Source: Mannheimia granulomatis (lineage in GTDB: Bacteria; Pseudomonadota; Gammaproteobacteria; Enterobacterales; Pasteurellaceae). From it: DNA of 64,000 nt. A program made the translations under genes and the position numbers. Below the pieces are notes generated by a model, which saw only the letters and a list, made by a program, of their open reading frames with translations, was not told the DNA's origin and did not search any database. Shown here in pieces: positions 49,761 to 58,279 of this stretch; position 1 is the first letter of the stretch; the number at the start of each line of letters is the position of its first letter. Location of the stretch: positions 1,124,501 to 1,188,500 of the forward strand of contig NZ_CP016614.1 of assembly GCF_013377255.1 (NCBI RefSeq). Reading direction: 5' to 3'.

Positions 49761-51083
49761 ATGCTTATTATTAATTTAATCGTTTTTACAGCCATTCTAT
49801 TATTGCTGGCTAAAATTTATAAATCCACCCAAAAACTGGGGCAGACAGTTTTTATTGGCTTAATTTTAGGCCTTGCAAGCGGTGTTTTTTTGCAAACATT
49901 TTACGAAAAAGCCGCTATTGAGGAAATATTAGACTGGGTGAATTTAGTCGGTAATGGTTATGTACGTTTGCTACAAATGATTGTAATGCCATTAGTATTT
50001 GTTTCAATTTTATCTGCGATCACTAGGCTAAAAGCGGTTGGTGCTTTAGGAAAAATCAGCTTTAGCGTTTTATCGGTACTCTTAGTCACGACTGCAATCG
50101 CTGCGGTAATTGGTATTGCTTTGGTATATTTGTTTGACTTATCTGCTGAGGGGTTAGTAGCAGGTAGTCGTGAACTTGCGGCACAAGAGAAAGTGATAGG
50201 ACGTGCTGAGCAAGTGAGTAATTTATCTATTCCTGCTATGTTAGTCTCCTTTATTCCGAAAAACCCATTCTTAGAGTTAACCGGAGCAAATCCAACATCT
50301 ATTATCAGCATGGTTATTTTCTCTGCCTTATTAGGTTTGGCAGCACTCAGCTTGGGTAAAGAAGATAAAGATTTAGGTGAACGCATTGCACAAGGTGTAG
50401 AAACATTAAATAAACTAATTATGCGTTTGGTCCGTTTTGTAATTCGCTTAACACCTTATGGTGTGTTTGCATTGATGATCAAAATGGCGGCAACCTCTCA
50501 ATGGAGCGATATTGTTAATTTAGGGAGCTTTATTGTTGCATCTTATATTGCTATGGGCCTAATGTTTATTGTTCACGGTATTTTATTATTGACTGCCAAA
50601 GTAAATCCTTTTGATTATTATAAAAAGGTATTACCAACTTTAAGTTTTGCTTTTACGTCTCGTTCTAGTGCCGCGGCTATTCCTCTAAATATCGAAACAC
50701 AAACAAACAAGCTGGGTAACAATAGTGTTATTGCTAATTTTTCAGCAACTTTTGGGGCGACCATCGGGCAGAATGGTTGTGCAGGGATCTATCCGGCAAT
50801 GCTTGCGGTAATGATCGCACCAACTGTAGGGGTTGACCCATTTAGTGTAAATTATATCTTCACGCTAATTCTTGTTGTTGCTATTTCATCTTTTGGAATT
50901 GCTGGTGTTGGTGGAGGAGCTACTTTTGCGGCTATTGTAGTACTTTCTACATTAAACTTACCGATTGAATTAGTCGGCTTACTCATTTCTGTAGAACCAA
51001 TCATTGATATGGGACGTACAGCTTTAAATGTAAATGGCGCAATGGTGGCGGGTACTTTAACCAATAAATGGGTTAAATCTTAA
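49761..51083 (+). CDS. tcyP: L-cystine symporter, TcyP (YdjN) type
   Basis: Sodium- or proton-coupled carrier of the dicarboxylate/amino acid:cation symporter family. Start at 49761 (MLIINLIVFTAILLLLAKIYKS) after GGAGA; an in-frame upstream extension from 49698 lacks a ribosome-binding site and is rejected. The 440-residue protein has eight membrane helices plus two re-entrant hairpins; signatures are RLLQMIVMPLVFVSILSAITRL, AFTSRSSAAAIPLNIET (serine-rich hairpin), ATIGQNGCAGIYPAMLAVM and EPIIDMGRTALNVNGAMVAGT. The resemblance to YdjN is stronger than to GltP, but cystine as substrate is by homology. Confidence 0.88.
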   Translation: MLIINLIVFTAILLLLAKIYKSTQKLGQTVFIGLILGLASGVFLQTFYEKAAIEEILDWVNLVGNGYVRLLQMIVMPLVFVSILSAITRLKAVGALGKISFSVLSVLLVTTAIAAVIGIALVYLFDLSAEGLVAGSRELAAQEKVIGRAEQVSNLSIPAMLVSFIPKNPFLELTGANPTSIISMVIFSALLGLAALSLGKEDKDLGERIAQGVETLNKLIMRLVRFVIRLTPYGVFALMIKMAATSQWSDIVNLGSFIVASYIAMGLMFIVHGILLLTAKVNPFDYYKKVLPTLSFAFTSRSSAAAIPLNIETQTNKLGNNSVIANFSATFGATIGQNGCAGIYPAMLAVMIAPTVGVDPFSVNYIFTLILVVAISSFGIAGVGGGATFAAIVVLSTLNLPIELVGLLISVEPIIDMGRTALNVNGAMVAGTLTNKWVKS

Positions 51084-51097
51084 TATACCATATGCTA

Positions 51098-51124
51098 AAA
51101 ATGGGCGATTGATTCGCCCATTTT
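51098..51124. terminator. Bidirectional terminator between tcyP and the nitroreductase gene
   Basis: AAAATGGGCGA (51098-51108), loop TTGAT, TCGCCCATTTT (51114-51124): an 11-bp stem with A and T ends for both strands. Confidence 0.9.
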
Positions 51125-51144
51125 ACATTTAAAAATCCAAAAGA

Positions 51145-51807
51145 TTATTCAATCCATTCAATGACTTCTTCGACTGGTTTACGGGATTTTTTCTTAATAT
51201 CTTTACTACGATAGCCAAAGGTAACCATACAAGAAATGCCATATTCGTTAAGATCAAATAATCCTTCATCGGCTAAAATCTGATTGACGGTATCATAATG
51301 GAAGCCTTCTATTGGGCATGAATCTATGCCGATTAAGGCAGCCCCTGTCATCATATTCCCTAATGCAATATAAGTTTGTTTGGTACTCCAATCAAATAAA
51401 GTTCGTTCGCTTTCTAGAATTTTCATATCTTCTTCTTGAAAGCTTTTATAGCGAGCAATTGAACCGTCAATTTGCTCTTGGGTTAAACCACGTTTAGTAA
51501 GAGAATTTCTTAAATATTGAGAATCGTAGCGGACATTCTTTTTCGCTAGAATAATGACTAAATGGCTCATTTCTTCCATCGGGTGTTTAATTCCCCAAGA
51601 AACCGGTGCGATTTTTTCACGAATAGCCGAGTTTTGTAAAACTAAAAATTTCCATGGCTCAGATCCAACCGAACTTGGCGAAAGACGACCCAGCTCTAAA
51701 ATATAATCCATATCTTCTTTACTGATTTTTTTATTTGTGTCGTAATGACGACACGCTGAACGGAAATGAAAGGCTTCTAAAACTTGTTGCTTTGTGATAT
51801 TAAACAT
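51145..51807 (-). CDS. NAD(P)H nitroreductase family protein, NfsB-like
   Basis: FMN-dependent oxidoreductase, 220 residues. The N-terminus FHFRSACRHYDTNKKIS and LGRLSPSSVGSEPWKFLVLQN form the FMN site as in NfsB (SPSS...PWHF). The C-terminal GNMMTGAALIGIDSCPIEGF and VTFGYRSKD complete it. NfsB (217 residues) reduces nitroaromatics and quinones, and this protein could do the same, but its natural substrate is not shown. It is transcribed alone and converges on tcyP. Confidence 0.85.
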   Translation of the reverse strand: MFNITKQQVLEAFHFRSACRHYDTNKKISKEDMDYILELGRLSPSSVGSEPWKFLVLQNSAIREKIAPVSWGIKHPMEEMSHLVIILAKKNVRYDSQYLRNSLTKRGLTQEQIDGSIARYKSFQEEDMKILESERTLFDWSTKQTYIALGNMMTGAALIGIDSCPIEGFHYDTVNQILADEGLFDLNEYGISCMVTFGYRSKDIKKKSRKPVEEVIEWIE

Positions 51808-51918
51808 GATTTTTCCTTCTTATAAATAACAAAAAGTGATTGTTATGATACTCCGATTTGAACAATAAAGCGAATTTGATTAGGTTGTGATGTTTTTTGC
51901 AAAAAAATAGAGAAATAT

Positions 51919-51928
51919 GACCGCTTGT
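51919..51928 (-). repeat. DNA uptake signal before pheS
   Basis: GACCGCTTGT, preceded by TTTTTTGCAAAAAAATAGAGAAATAT, the full AT-rich extension. Confidence 0.85.
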
Positions 51929-51948
51929 TCACAATTTCTTTACCTTAC

Positions 51949-51986
51949 AAATCAACAATTTAGCGTATCTGTTGATTTACTTTTTT
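51949..51986 (+). terminator. Possible attenuator hairpin before pheS
   Basis: AAATCAACA (51949-51957), a 12-base loop, TGTTGATTT (51970-51978), then AC and six T. The stem is perfect but AT-rich and ends 56 bases before the pheS start. It could be an attenuator, as known for pheST in E. coli; it overlaps the promoter candidate at 51972-52001. Confidence 0.45.
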
Positions 51987-52001
51987 ATGATAACGTATTA
52001 T
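51972..52001 (+). promoter_or_regulatory. Candidate pheS promoter
   Basis: TTGATT (51972-51977), 18-base spacer, TATTAT (51996-52001). It would give a leader of about 35 bases and skip the hairpin at 51949. Confidence 0.5.
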
Positions 52002-52042
52002 TATGCCAGCAATTTTAATCAGTAAAATTTTTAGAGGATAGA

Positions 52043-53026
52043 ATGCACAACTTAGAAAGTTTAGTAGCACAGGCAGTTGAGGCAGTAAATGCAGCAAATG
52101 ATGTTGCTGCATTAGAAGCAGTAAAAGTAGAATATTTTGGCAAAAAAGGACATTTTACCGCATTAATGCAAGGTTTGCGTGATGTACCGGCAGAAGAGCG
52201 TCCGGCAGTTGGTCAGAAAATTAATGATGCGAAACAAATTGCACAAGATGCACTGAATGCCAAAAAAGAAGCATTAGAAACAGCAGAGTTAAATGCTAAA
52301 TTAGCTAATGAAAGTATTGATGTCTCGCTTCCGGGGCGTAAAACAGAATTAGGTGGCTTACACCCTGTGTCTATCACCATTGAGCGTGTTGTGAAATTCT
52401 TCTCTGAGTTAGGTTTTACAGTAGCAAACGGCCCTGAAATCGAAACGGACTACTATAACTTTGATGCGTTAAATATTCCTGCTCATCACCCTGCTCGTGC
52501 AGATCATGATACTTTCTGGTTTGATGCAAAACGTCTACTTAGAACCCAAACTTCCGGTGTGCAAATTCGTACGATGGAAAATGTTAAACCACCTATCCGT
52601 ATTGTTGCACCGGGCCGTGTATATCGTAACGATTATGACCAAACTCACACCCCGATGTTCCACCAAATCGAACTGCTTTATGTGGATAAAAAAGCTAACT
52701 TTACTGAATTAAAAGGATTGATCCACGATTTCTTAAAAGCGTTCTTTGAAGAAGATTTGCAAGTGCGTTTCCGTCCATCATTCTTCCCGTTCACAGAGCC
52801 TTCAGCAGAAGTGGATGTAATGCGCCAAAACGGTAAATGGTTAGAAGTGTTAGGCTGTGGTATGGTTCATCCGAATGTATTACGTAATGTAGGAATCGAT
52901 CCTGATGAATATAGCGGCTTTGCGGTTGGGATGGGCGTTGAGCGTTTAACTATGCTTCGCTACAATGTCACGGATTTACGTTCATTCTTTGAAAATGACT
53001 TACGTTTCTTAAAACAATTTAAGTAA
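52043..53026 (+). CDS. pheS: Phenylalanyl-tRNA synthetase alpha subunit
   Basis: Catalytic subunit of the alpha2-beta2 enzyme that charges tRNA-Phe. The 327-residue protein (E. coli 327) has an N-terminal coiled-coil that binds tRNA (residues 1-85), then the class II core: SITIERVVKFFSELGFTVANGPEIETDYYNFDALNIP, motif 2 IVAPGRVYRNDYDQTHTPMFHQIE, and motif 3 GFAVGMGVERLTMLRY. Start after TTTTAGAGGATAG, a good ribosome-binding site. pheT follows after 69 bases. A hairpin and promoter candidate lie upstream. Confidence 0.97.
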   Translation: MHNLESLVAQAVEAVNAANDVAALEAVKVEYFGKKGHFTALMQGLRDVPAEERPAVGQKINDAKQIAQDALNAKKEALETAELNAKLANESIDVSLPGRKTELGGLHPVSITIERVVKFFSELGFTVANGPEIETDYYNFDALNIPAHHPARADHDTFWFDAKRLLRTQTSGVQIRTMENVKPPIRIVAPGRVYRNDYDQTHTPMFHQIELLYVDKKANFTELKGLIHDFLKAFFEEDLQVRFRPSFFPFTEPSAEVDVMRQNGKWLEVLGCGMVHPNVLRNVGIDPDEYSGFAVGMGVERLTMLRYNVTDLRSFFENDLRFLKQFK

Positions 53027-53046
53027 TGTGGCGTAAGTATTTAGAT

Positions 53047-53055
53047 ACAAGCGGT
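53047..53055 (+). repeat. DNA uptake signal between pheS and pheT
   Basis: ACAAGCGGT followed by TATATTTAAGAAAAATTTTGCAAAT, the extended form on the plus strand, with no inverted partner. Confidence 0.85.
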
Positions 53056-53095
53056 TATATTTAAGAAAAATTTTGCAAATTAAAGGATATAAATA

Positions 53096-55483
53096 ATGAA
53101 ATTCAATGAATCTTGGTTGCGTGAATGGGTGAATCCAGCCATTAACACAGAACAATTATGCGACCAAATTACCATGTTAGGTTTAGAAGTTGATGATGTA
53201 GAAGCCGTTGCAGGCCAATTTTCCGGTGTAGTAGTGGGCGAAGTGGTGGAGTGCGCTCAGCACCCGGATGCCGATAAATTACGTGTTACCAAAGTGAATG
53301 TAGGCGGCGATCGTTTATTAGATATCGTCTGTGGTGCACCGAATTGCCGTCAAGGCTTAAAAGTGGCGTGTGCGGTTGATGGTGCAGTTTTACCGGGCGA
53401 TTTTAAAATCAAGAAAACAAAATTACGTGGTCAGCCGTCAGAAGGTATGCTTTGCTCTTATTCAGAATTAGGCATTAAAGAAGATCATAGTGGCATTATC
53501 GAATTACCTGCAGATGCACCAATCGGTCAGGATTTCCGTGACTATTTGAATTTAAACGATGTAGCGATTGAAATCAGCTTAACACCAAACCGTGCTGATT
53601 GTTTAAGCATTTCAGGTATTGCTCGTGAAGTGGGTGTAGTTAATCAACTTGATGTACAAGAGCCTTTTATCAATGCTGTTGCGGCGACTATTACCGATAA
53701 AATTGCAGTGGAATTACAAGCACCTGAAGCTTGCCCACGTTATTTATCTCGTGTGGTAAAAAATGTGAATGTTAAAGCGACATCGCCATTATGGTTACAA
53801 GAAAAACTACGCCGTTGTGGTATTCGCTCTATTGATCCAATTGTTGATATTACTAACTTAAGTTTATTAGAACTCGGTCAGCCGATGCACGCCTTTGATG
53901 CCGCAAAAATTGATGGCAACATTCAAGTACGTATGGCGAAAGACGGCGAAGAATTAGTGTTGTTAGATGGCACAACGGCAAAATTACAAAGTAATACGCT
54001 TGTGATTGCCGATAGCAAAGGCGCATTGGCAATGGCAGGTATTTTCGGTGGTGAAGCCAGTGGTGTGAGTGAAAATACTAAAGATGTAGTTTTAGAAGCG
54101 GCATTTTTTGCTCCATTAGCAATTACAGGTCGTGCTCGCCAATATGGTTTACATACTGATGCTTCTCACCGTTTCGAACGTGGGGTTGATCCGGAATTAA
54201 CACACAAAGCAATGGAACGTGCAACAGCATTATTATTAGAAATCTGTGGCGGTGAGGCTGGTGAAATTGTTGAGGCAGTCAGCGAAACAAATTTACCAAA
54301 ACGTGATGCTGTCACGCTGCGCCGTAGTAAATTAGATTCAGTAATTGGTTATCATATCGAAGATAAGACTGTTACCGATATTCTAACTCGCTTAGGTTTA
54401 AATGTAACATGTGCTGATAATACCTGGACTGCTATTGCTCCAAGCTGGCGTTTTGATATCGAAATTGAAGAAGATTTAATTGAGGAAGTGGCTCGCATCT
54501 ATGGATACAATAGTATTCCCAATAATTCACCACTTGCGCATTTAACAATGAAAGGCACACCGGAAAAATTATTAGAGGCAAACCGTATCCGTATGGCATT
54601 AGTAGATAGTGATTACCAAGAAGTCATTACCTATAGCTTTGTCGATCCGAAAAAACAGGCATTATTACACCCGAATCAAGAAGCATTAATTTTACCGAAC
54701 CCAATTTCAAGCGAAATGTCTGCAATGCGCGTTTCACTATTAACCGGCTTACTTGATACTATCGTTTATAACCAAAGTCGTCAGCAAAACCGAGTGCGTA
54801 TTTTTGAAGGGGGCTTACGCTTTATTCCGGATAATAATGCCGAATCTGGTGTCCGACAAGAATACGTATTTGGAGCGGCTATTGTAGGCGATAAACGTCC
54901 TGTTCATTGGGAAAATAAATCTGAGGCAGCAGATTTCTTTGATTTAAAAGGCGATATTGAGCGTATTTTATCACTAACATCTATTCGTCATGATTTAGAG
55001 TTTGTTGCAAAACAGTTTCCAGCGCTACATCCGGGGCAATCGGCCGCTATTATGCTAGACGGTAAAGAAATTGGTTTTATCGGTACGGTTCATCCATCAA
55101 TTGTGCAGAAATTAGGTATTAAAGGTAAGCCGATTGTATGTGAAATCTTAGCAAGTGCTATTTCTGAACGTCCTGTTGCACAAGCGGGCGAAATTTCCCG
55201 CTTCCCTGCAAATAATCGTGATATTGCGGTTGTAGTTGATGAATCAACGCCTGCCGGTGAGGTGTTAAATGCTTGCCGCAAGGCAGCAGGTAGCCAATTG
55301 GTTGCATTAAATTTATTTGATGTTTACCGTGGCGCCAACTTAGATGCCGATAAGAAGAGTTTAGCTATCAGTTTAACGGTACAAAATACCGAGAAAACAT
55401 TGGAAGAAGATGAAATTAACGCTGTTGTTCAATCTGTACTAGATGAATTGGCAAAACGCTTTAGTGCTGTACTTCGTGATTAA
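53096..55483 (+). CDS. pheT: Phenylalanyl-tRNA synthetase beta subunit
   Basis: Tetramer partner of PheS, with the editing site. The 795-residue protein (E. coli 795) shows an N-terminal EMAP-type tRNA-binding domain (VVGEVVECAQHPDADKLRVTKVNVGG, residues 40-150), the B3/B4 editing domain (RYLSRVVKNVNVKATSPLWLQEKLRRCGIRSIDPIVDITN), a B5 domain (FDIEIEEDLIEEVARIYGYN), a class II-like core and the C-terminal anticodon-binding FDX-ACB domain (ISRFPANNRDIAVVVDESTPAGEV). Ribosome-binding site AAAGGA. It ends at a hairpin before ihfA. Confidence 0.97.
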   Translation: MKFNESWLREWVNPAINTEQLCDQITMLGLEVDDVEAVAGQFSGVVVGEVVECAQHPDADKLRVTKVNVGGDRLLDIVCGAPNCRQGLKVACAVDGAVLPGDFKIKKTKLRGQPSEGMLCSYSELGIKEDHSGIIELPADAPIGQDFRDYLNLNDVAIEISLTPNRADCLSISGIAREVGVVNQLDVQEPFINAVAATITDKIAVELQAPEACPRYLSRVVKNVNVKATSPLWLQEKLRRCGIRSIDPIVDITNLSLLELGQPMHAFDAAKIDGNIQVRMAKDGEELVLLDGTTAKLQSNTLVIADSKGALAMAGIFGGEASGVSENTKDVVLEAAFFAPLAITGRARQYGLHTDASHRFERGVDPELTHKAMERATALLLEICGGEAGEIVEAVSETNLPKRDAVTLRRSKLDSVIGYHIEDKTVTDILTRLGLNVTCADNTWTAIAPSWRFDIEIEEDLIEEVARIYGYNSIPNNSPLAHLTMKGTPEKLLEANRIRMALVDSDYQEVITYSFVDPKKQALLHPNQEALILPNPISSEMSAMRVSLLTGLLDTIVYNQSRQQNRVRIFEGGLRFIPDNNAESGVRQEYVFGAAIVGDKRPVHWENKSEAADFFDLKGDIERILSLTSIRHDLEFVAKQFPALHPGQSAAIMLDGKEIGFIGTVHPSIVQKLGIKGKPIVCEILASAISERPVAQAGEISRFPANNRDIAVVVDESTPAGEVLNACRKAAGSQLVALNLFDVYRGANLDADKKSLAISLTVQNTEKTLEEDEINAVVQSVLDELAKRFSAVLRD

Positions 55484-55495
55484 TCAAAAAATAAA

Positions 55496-55520
55496 TGCGG
55501 TTGAAGGTTTTTCAACCGCA
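55496..55520 (+). other. Hairpin between pheT and ihfA
   Basis: TGCGGTTGAA (55496-55505), loop GGTTT, TTCAACCGCA (55511-55520): a perfect 10-bp stem with only a short T-rich tail (AGTTTG), so probably a partial terminator inside the operon. Confidence 0.65.
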
Positions 55521-55547
55521 AGTTTGATAGTGAATAAAGGATAAATT

Positions 55548-55856
55548 ATGGCACTGACTAAGATTGAGATTGCAGAAAATCTTATTGCAAAATATGGTTT
55601 GGAAAAACGTATAGCTAAGCAATTTGTTGAGTCATTTTTTGAAGAAATCCGATCATCGCTTGAGCGTGGAGATAGTGTGAAATTATCAGGTTTCGGTAAT
55701 TTTTTACTTCGAGAAAAAAAATCCCGTCCGGGACGTAATCCTAAAACCGGAGAAAATGTTGCGGTTTCTGCTCGCCGAGTGGTTGTTTTTAAAGCCGGCC
55801 AAAAATTGCGTGAGCGTGTTGAAAATGCAAACACGCAAACTGAGCCAGAGGCTTAA
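55548..55856 (+). CDS. ihfA: Integration host factor alpha subunit
   Basis: DNA-bending nucleoid protein, working as a heterodimer with IhfB (whose gene lies 14 kb... in fact about 4 kb downstream in this window). The 102-residue protein has the HU/IHF fold: LTKIEIAENLIAKYGLEKRIAKQFVESFFEEI, then VKLSGFGNFLLREKKSRPGRNPKTGE, where RPGRNPKTG is the minor-groove arm with its intercalating proline. Alpha rather than beta is shown by the GENVAVSARRVVVFKAGQKLRERVE end and the position after pheT, as in E. coli. Confidence 0.95.
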   Translation: MALTKIEIAENLIAKYGLEKRIAKQFVESFFEEIRSSLERGDSVKLSGFGNFLLREKKSRPGRNPKTGENVAVSARRVVVFKAGQKLRERVENANTQTEPEA

Positions 55857-55916
55857 TTTATTAGCAATCATTTGAGTGTTATGTCTTTCATATAAAGTGA
55901 TTGTAACGGAGTATAT

Positions 55917-56438
55917 ATGAAATTAACTAAAAAATGGCTTTCCTTGGGGATTCTGCTCACCTCTGTGTCTATTTTATCTGCTTGTTCCAGTTCAGATACA
56001 GTAAATAAAACGAGATCGGGAAGTCGGGTTTCTCATTCAACCTATCACTCGGATTTATCCGATCCAATCATGGCGATCAGTCGATTAAGTGAACATCAAC
56101 ATGAATGGAAAGGAACGCGTTATCGCTTGGGTGGCAATAGTAAATCAGGTATAGATTGCTCCGGGTTCATGCAGGTGACGTTCAGAGATTTATTTGGTAT
56201 TGATTTACCAAGGACAACTACTGCACAAGCAAAAGAAGGCGAACGGATTTCGAAGAGTGAGTTACGAACAGGTGATCTTGTCTTTTTTAATACAGGTCGT
56301 GGGCCAAATGGAAAACATGTTGGTGTTTATGTTAAAAATGGGCAATTCCTACATGCTTCAACGAGAGGTGGTGTCATTTATTCGGATATGGAGTCGCCTT
56401 ATTGGTCAAAAGCATTCTGGCAAGCTCGTCGTTTATAA
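55917..56438 (+). CDS. nlpC: NlpC/P60 lipoprotein peptidase (NlpC/MepS type)
   Basis: Cell-wall endopeptidase anchored by lipid. The 173-residue protein has a signal peptide with lipobox LSAC (Cys23), a short linker, and an NlpC/P60 domain with the catalytic triad Cys81 (IDCSGFMQ), His134 (GKHVGVYV) and His146 (FLHAS). It follows ihfA as in H. influenzae and in E. coli after the btu genes. MepS and NlpC are hard to separate by sequence; position favours the nlpC name. Ser24 at +2 predicts outer-membrane sorting. Confidence 0.9.
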   Translation: MKLTKKWLSLGILLTSVSILSACSSSDTVNKTRSGSRVSHSTYHSDLSDPIMAISRLSEHQHEWKGTRYRLGGNSKSGIDCSGFMQVTFRDLFGIDLPRTTTAQAKEGERISKSELRTGDLVFFNTGRGPNGKHVGVYVKNGQFLHASTRGGVIYSDMESPYWSKAFWQARRL

Positions 56439-56455
56439 TATTATAAGGAGAAATA

Positions 56456-57499
56456 ATGCTGAAAAAAATCGGACAAGCGGTTATTTTTGGACTTTTTTGT
56501 GCAATTTTAATTCTGTTTGTTGCTCCTTTGGTTCAGAATAAAGGGAGTTTTTTCTCATTTTCAGCGTTAAAACAACCTGGTATCACAAGTTATAGTTCTG
56601 CAGTTAAAATTGCATCACCTGCTGTAGTTAATGTTTATAACCGTAACTTTAGTTCTGAAAACTCGGTCTTTGAGATTAAAAATTTAGGCTCAGGGGTTAT
56701 TATGAGTAGCAATGGTTATATATTGACTAATAAACATGTGATTCAAGACGCTGATCAAATTGTAGTAGCCTTACAAAATGGATTAATCTCTACAGAAGCT
56801 AGGTTAGTGGGGGATGATTCATTAACTGATTTAGCGGTATTAAAGATAGATGCTGAAAATTTACCGACAATTCCACAAAATACTGAACGTAAAGTAGAAG
56901 TTGGCGATGTTGTCTTAGCGATTGGTAATCCCTTAAATTTGGGGCAGAGTATTACTCAAGGTATTGTGAGCGCGATTGGCCGAAATACTCTAACTGAGAG
57001 TGGTAGACAAAATTTTATTCAAACGGATGTTTCTATTAATCAGGGTAATTCAGGTGGCGCTTTGATTAATAGTGCAGGGGAGCTGATTGGTATTAATACA
57101 CTACGTTTAGGTAAAAATACCAATGAGCTTTCGGAAGGGTTAAATTTTGCCATTCCAATTAATTTAGCTAATCAGATTATGCAAAAAATTATCAAAGATG
57201 GTTGTGTGATTCGTGGCTATTTTGGCGTAAGTACAGATTTAATTGATGCGGCTAAAATACAAGGCTATGAAAAAGGAGTTATCATTGCCGGGGTAAGTGA
57301 GAATGGACCTGCTGCGAAAGCCGGTATTCAGTCTGGCGATTTAGTACTTAAAATTGGTGATGTTGAAGCGCTATCCCCATCGCAAATGATGGAGGCATTA
57401 GCAGAAATGAAACCCTATAGTACAGTAAAAGTGATCGTTCAGCGTGGGAATCAATTATTGAATTTTGATGTTACTATCAGTGAGTTACAAGCCCAATAG
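56456..57499 (+). CDS. degS: DegS-type envelope-stress protease
   Basis: Inner-membrane-anchored serine protease that cuts RseA to release sigma E when misfolded porins bind its PDZ domain. The 347-residue protein has one N-terminal membrane helix (AVIFGLFCAILILFVAPLV), a trypsin-like domain with triad His94 (TNKHVI), Asp125 (LTDLAVLKI) and Ser199 (GNSGGALI), and a single PDZ domain (GYFGVSTDLIDAAKIQGYEKGVIIAGVSENGPAAKAGIQSGDLVLKIG). One PDZ plus the anchor separates it from DegP/DegQ. It starts 18 bases after nlpC. The uptake signal at 56473-56481 encodes QAVIF at the membrane helix. Confidence 0.93.
   Translation: MLKKIGQAVIFGLFCAILILFVAPLVQNKGSFFSFSALKQPGITSYSSAVKIASPAVVNVYNRNFSSENSVFEIKNLGSGVIMSSNGYILTNKHVIQDADQIVVALQNGLISTEARLVGDDSLTDLAVLKIDAENLPTIPQNTERKVEVGDVVLAIGNPLNLGQSITQGIVSAIGRNTLTESGRQNFIQTDVSINQGNSGGALINSAGELIGINTLRLGKNTNELSEGLNFAIPINLANQIMQKIIKDGCVIRGYFGVSTDLIDAAKIQGYEKGVIIAGVSENGPAAKAGIQSGDLVLKIGDVEALSPSQMMEALAEMKPYSTVKVIVQRGNQLLNFDVTISELQAQ
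56473..56481 (+). repeat. DNA uptake signal inside degS
   Basis: ACAAGCGGT followed by TATTTTTGG, in the codons just before the membrane helix. Confidence 0.85.
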
Positions 57500-57511
57500 G
57501 TAAAAAATAAA

Positions 57512-58186
57512 ATGGAAAAGATTGTTATTACGGTAGATGGTCCAAGCGGAGCTGGGAAAGGAACATTATGTCACGCACTGGCTGAAAAATTAGGATTTGA
57601 TTTTTTAGATTCAGGAGCGTTATATCGTATTACGGCATTAAGTGCAGTCAATAAGGGCATTTCTCTAGAGGATGAAGATAGTCTTGCAGATGTGGGGCGT
57701 AATCTTAATATTCAATTTTTACCCCAGAATGGTGAAATTAGCGTCATTCTTGATGGGGAAAATGTGGGCGACCAAATTCGTACCGCACAAGCGGGTCAAA
57801 ATGCTTCAAAAGTTGCAGCTTTCCCTAAAGTAAGAGAGGCATTATTAGCGCGTCAGCGAGCATTTAGTACCGAAAGAGGTCTAATTGCTGATGGTAGAGA
57901 TATGGGAACTGTTGTCTTTCCAGATGCACAAATCAAACTTTTTTTAGACGCAAGTGCACAGGAACGAGCAAAAAGACGTGTAAAACAGTTGCAAGAAAAG
58001 GGATTTAATGCTAACTTTGATAAGATTTTAGCCGAGATTGAAGAGCGTGATTTTCGAGATAGAAATCGTGAAGTTGCTCCTTTAGTTCCAGCTAAAGATG
58101 CGTTACTGTTAGATTCAACGCATTTATCTATTGATGATGTGATCAAACAGGCTTTAGATTATATCGCTCAATATATTAAATATTAG
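57512..58186 (+). CDS. cmk: Cytidylate kinase
   Basis: Phosphorylates CMP and dCMP with ATP. The 224-residue protein (E. coli 227) has the P-loop VDGPSGAGKGTL (residues 8-19), LDSGALYRITAL, IADGRDMGTVVFPDA, and RAKRRVKQLQEKGFNANFDKILAEIEERDFRDRNREVAPL. The bacterial insert in the CMP-binding domain is present. It lies immediately before rpsA, the same pair as in E. coli, and 12 bases after degS. Confidence 0.97.
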   Translation: MEKIVITVDGPSGAGKGTLCHALAEKLGFDFLDSGALYRITALSAVNKGISLEDEDSLADVGRNLNIQFLPQNGEISVILDGENVGDQIRTAQAGQNASKVAAFPKVREALLARQRAFSTERGLIADGRDMGTVVFPDAQIKLFLDASAQERAKRRVKQLQEKGFNANFDKILAEIEERDFRDRNREVAPLVPAKDALLLDSTHLSIDDVIKQALDYIAQYIKY

Positions 58187-58193
58187 TTTTATC

Positions 58194-58279
58194 GGCCTTA
58201 CATAGGATTTGTTTGGCTTTTATTACCAACCCCGTTTAGCAGGATGCTAGATGGATGTTTATTTTTAAGAAGATTTATT
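58194..58279 (+). promoter_or_regulatory. rpsA leader with GGA-loop hairpins
   Basis: TAGC (58237-58240) and GCTA (58246-58249) close a loop AGGAT. A second, weaker fold, GCC (58195-58197) with GGC (58215-58217), also displays AGGA. The ATG has only GAAGA before it. The E. coli rpsA leader likewise lacks a strong Shine-Dalgarno and uses GGA-bearing hairpins in S1 autoregulation, so this is probably the same control element. Confidence 0.5.

Noticed and set aside
51845..51868. Another tiny ORF before pheS (MILRFEQ)
   Set aside because: Only one Phe codon, no ribosome-binding site and no relation to the hairpin; such short ORFs are expected by chance in this AT-rich gap.
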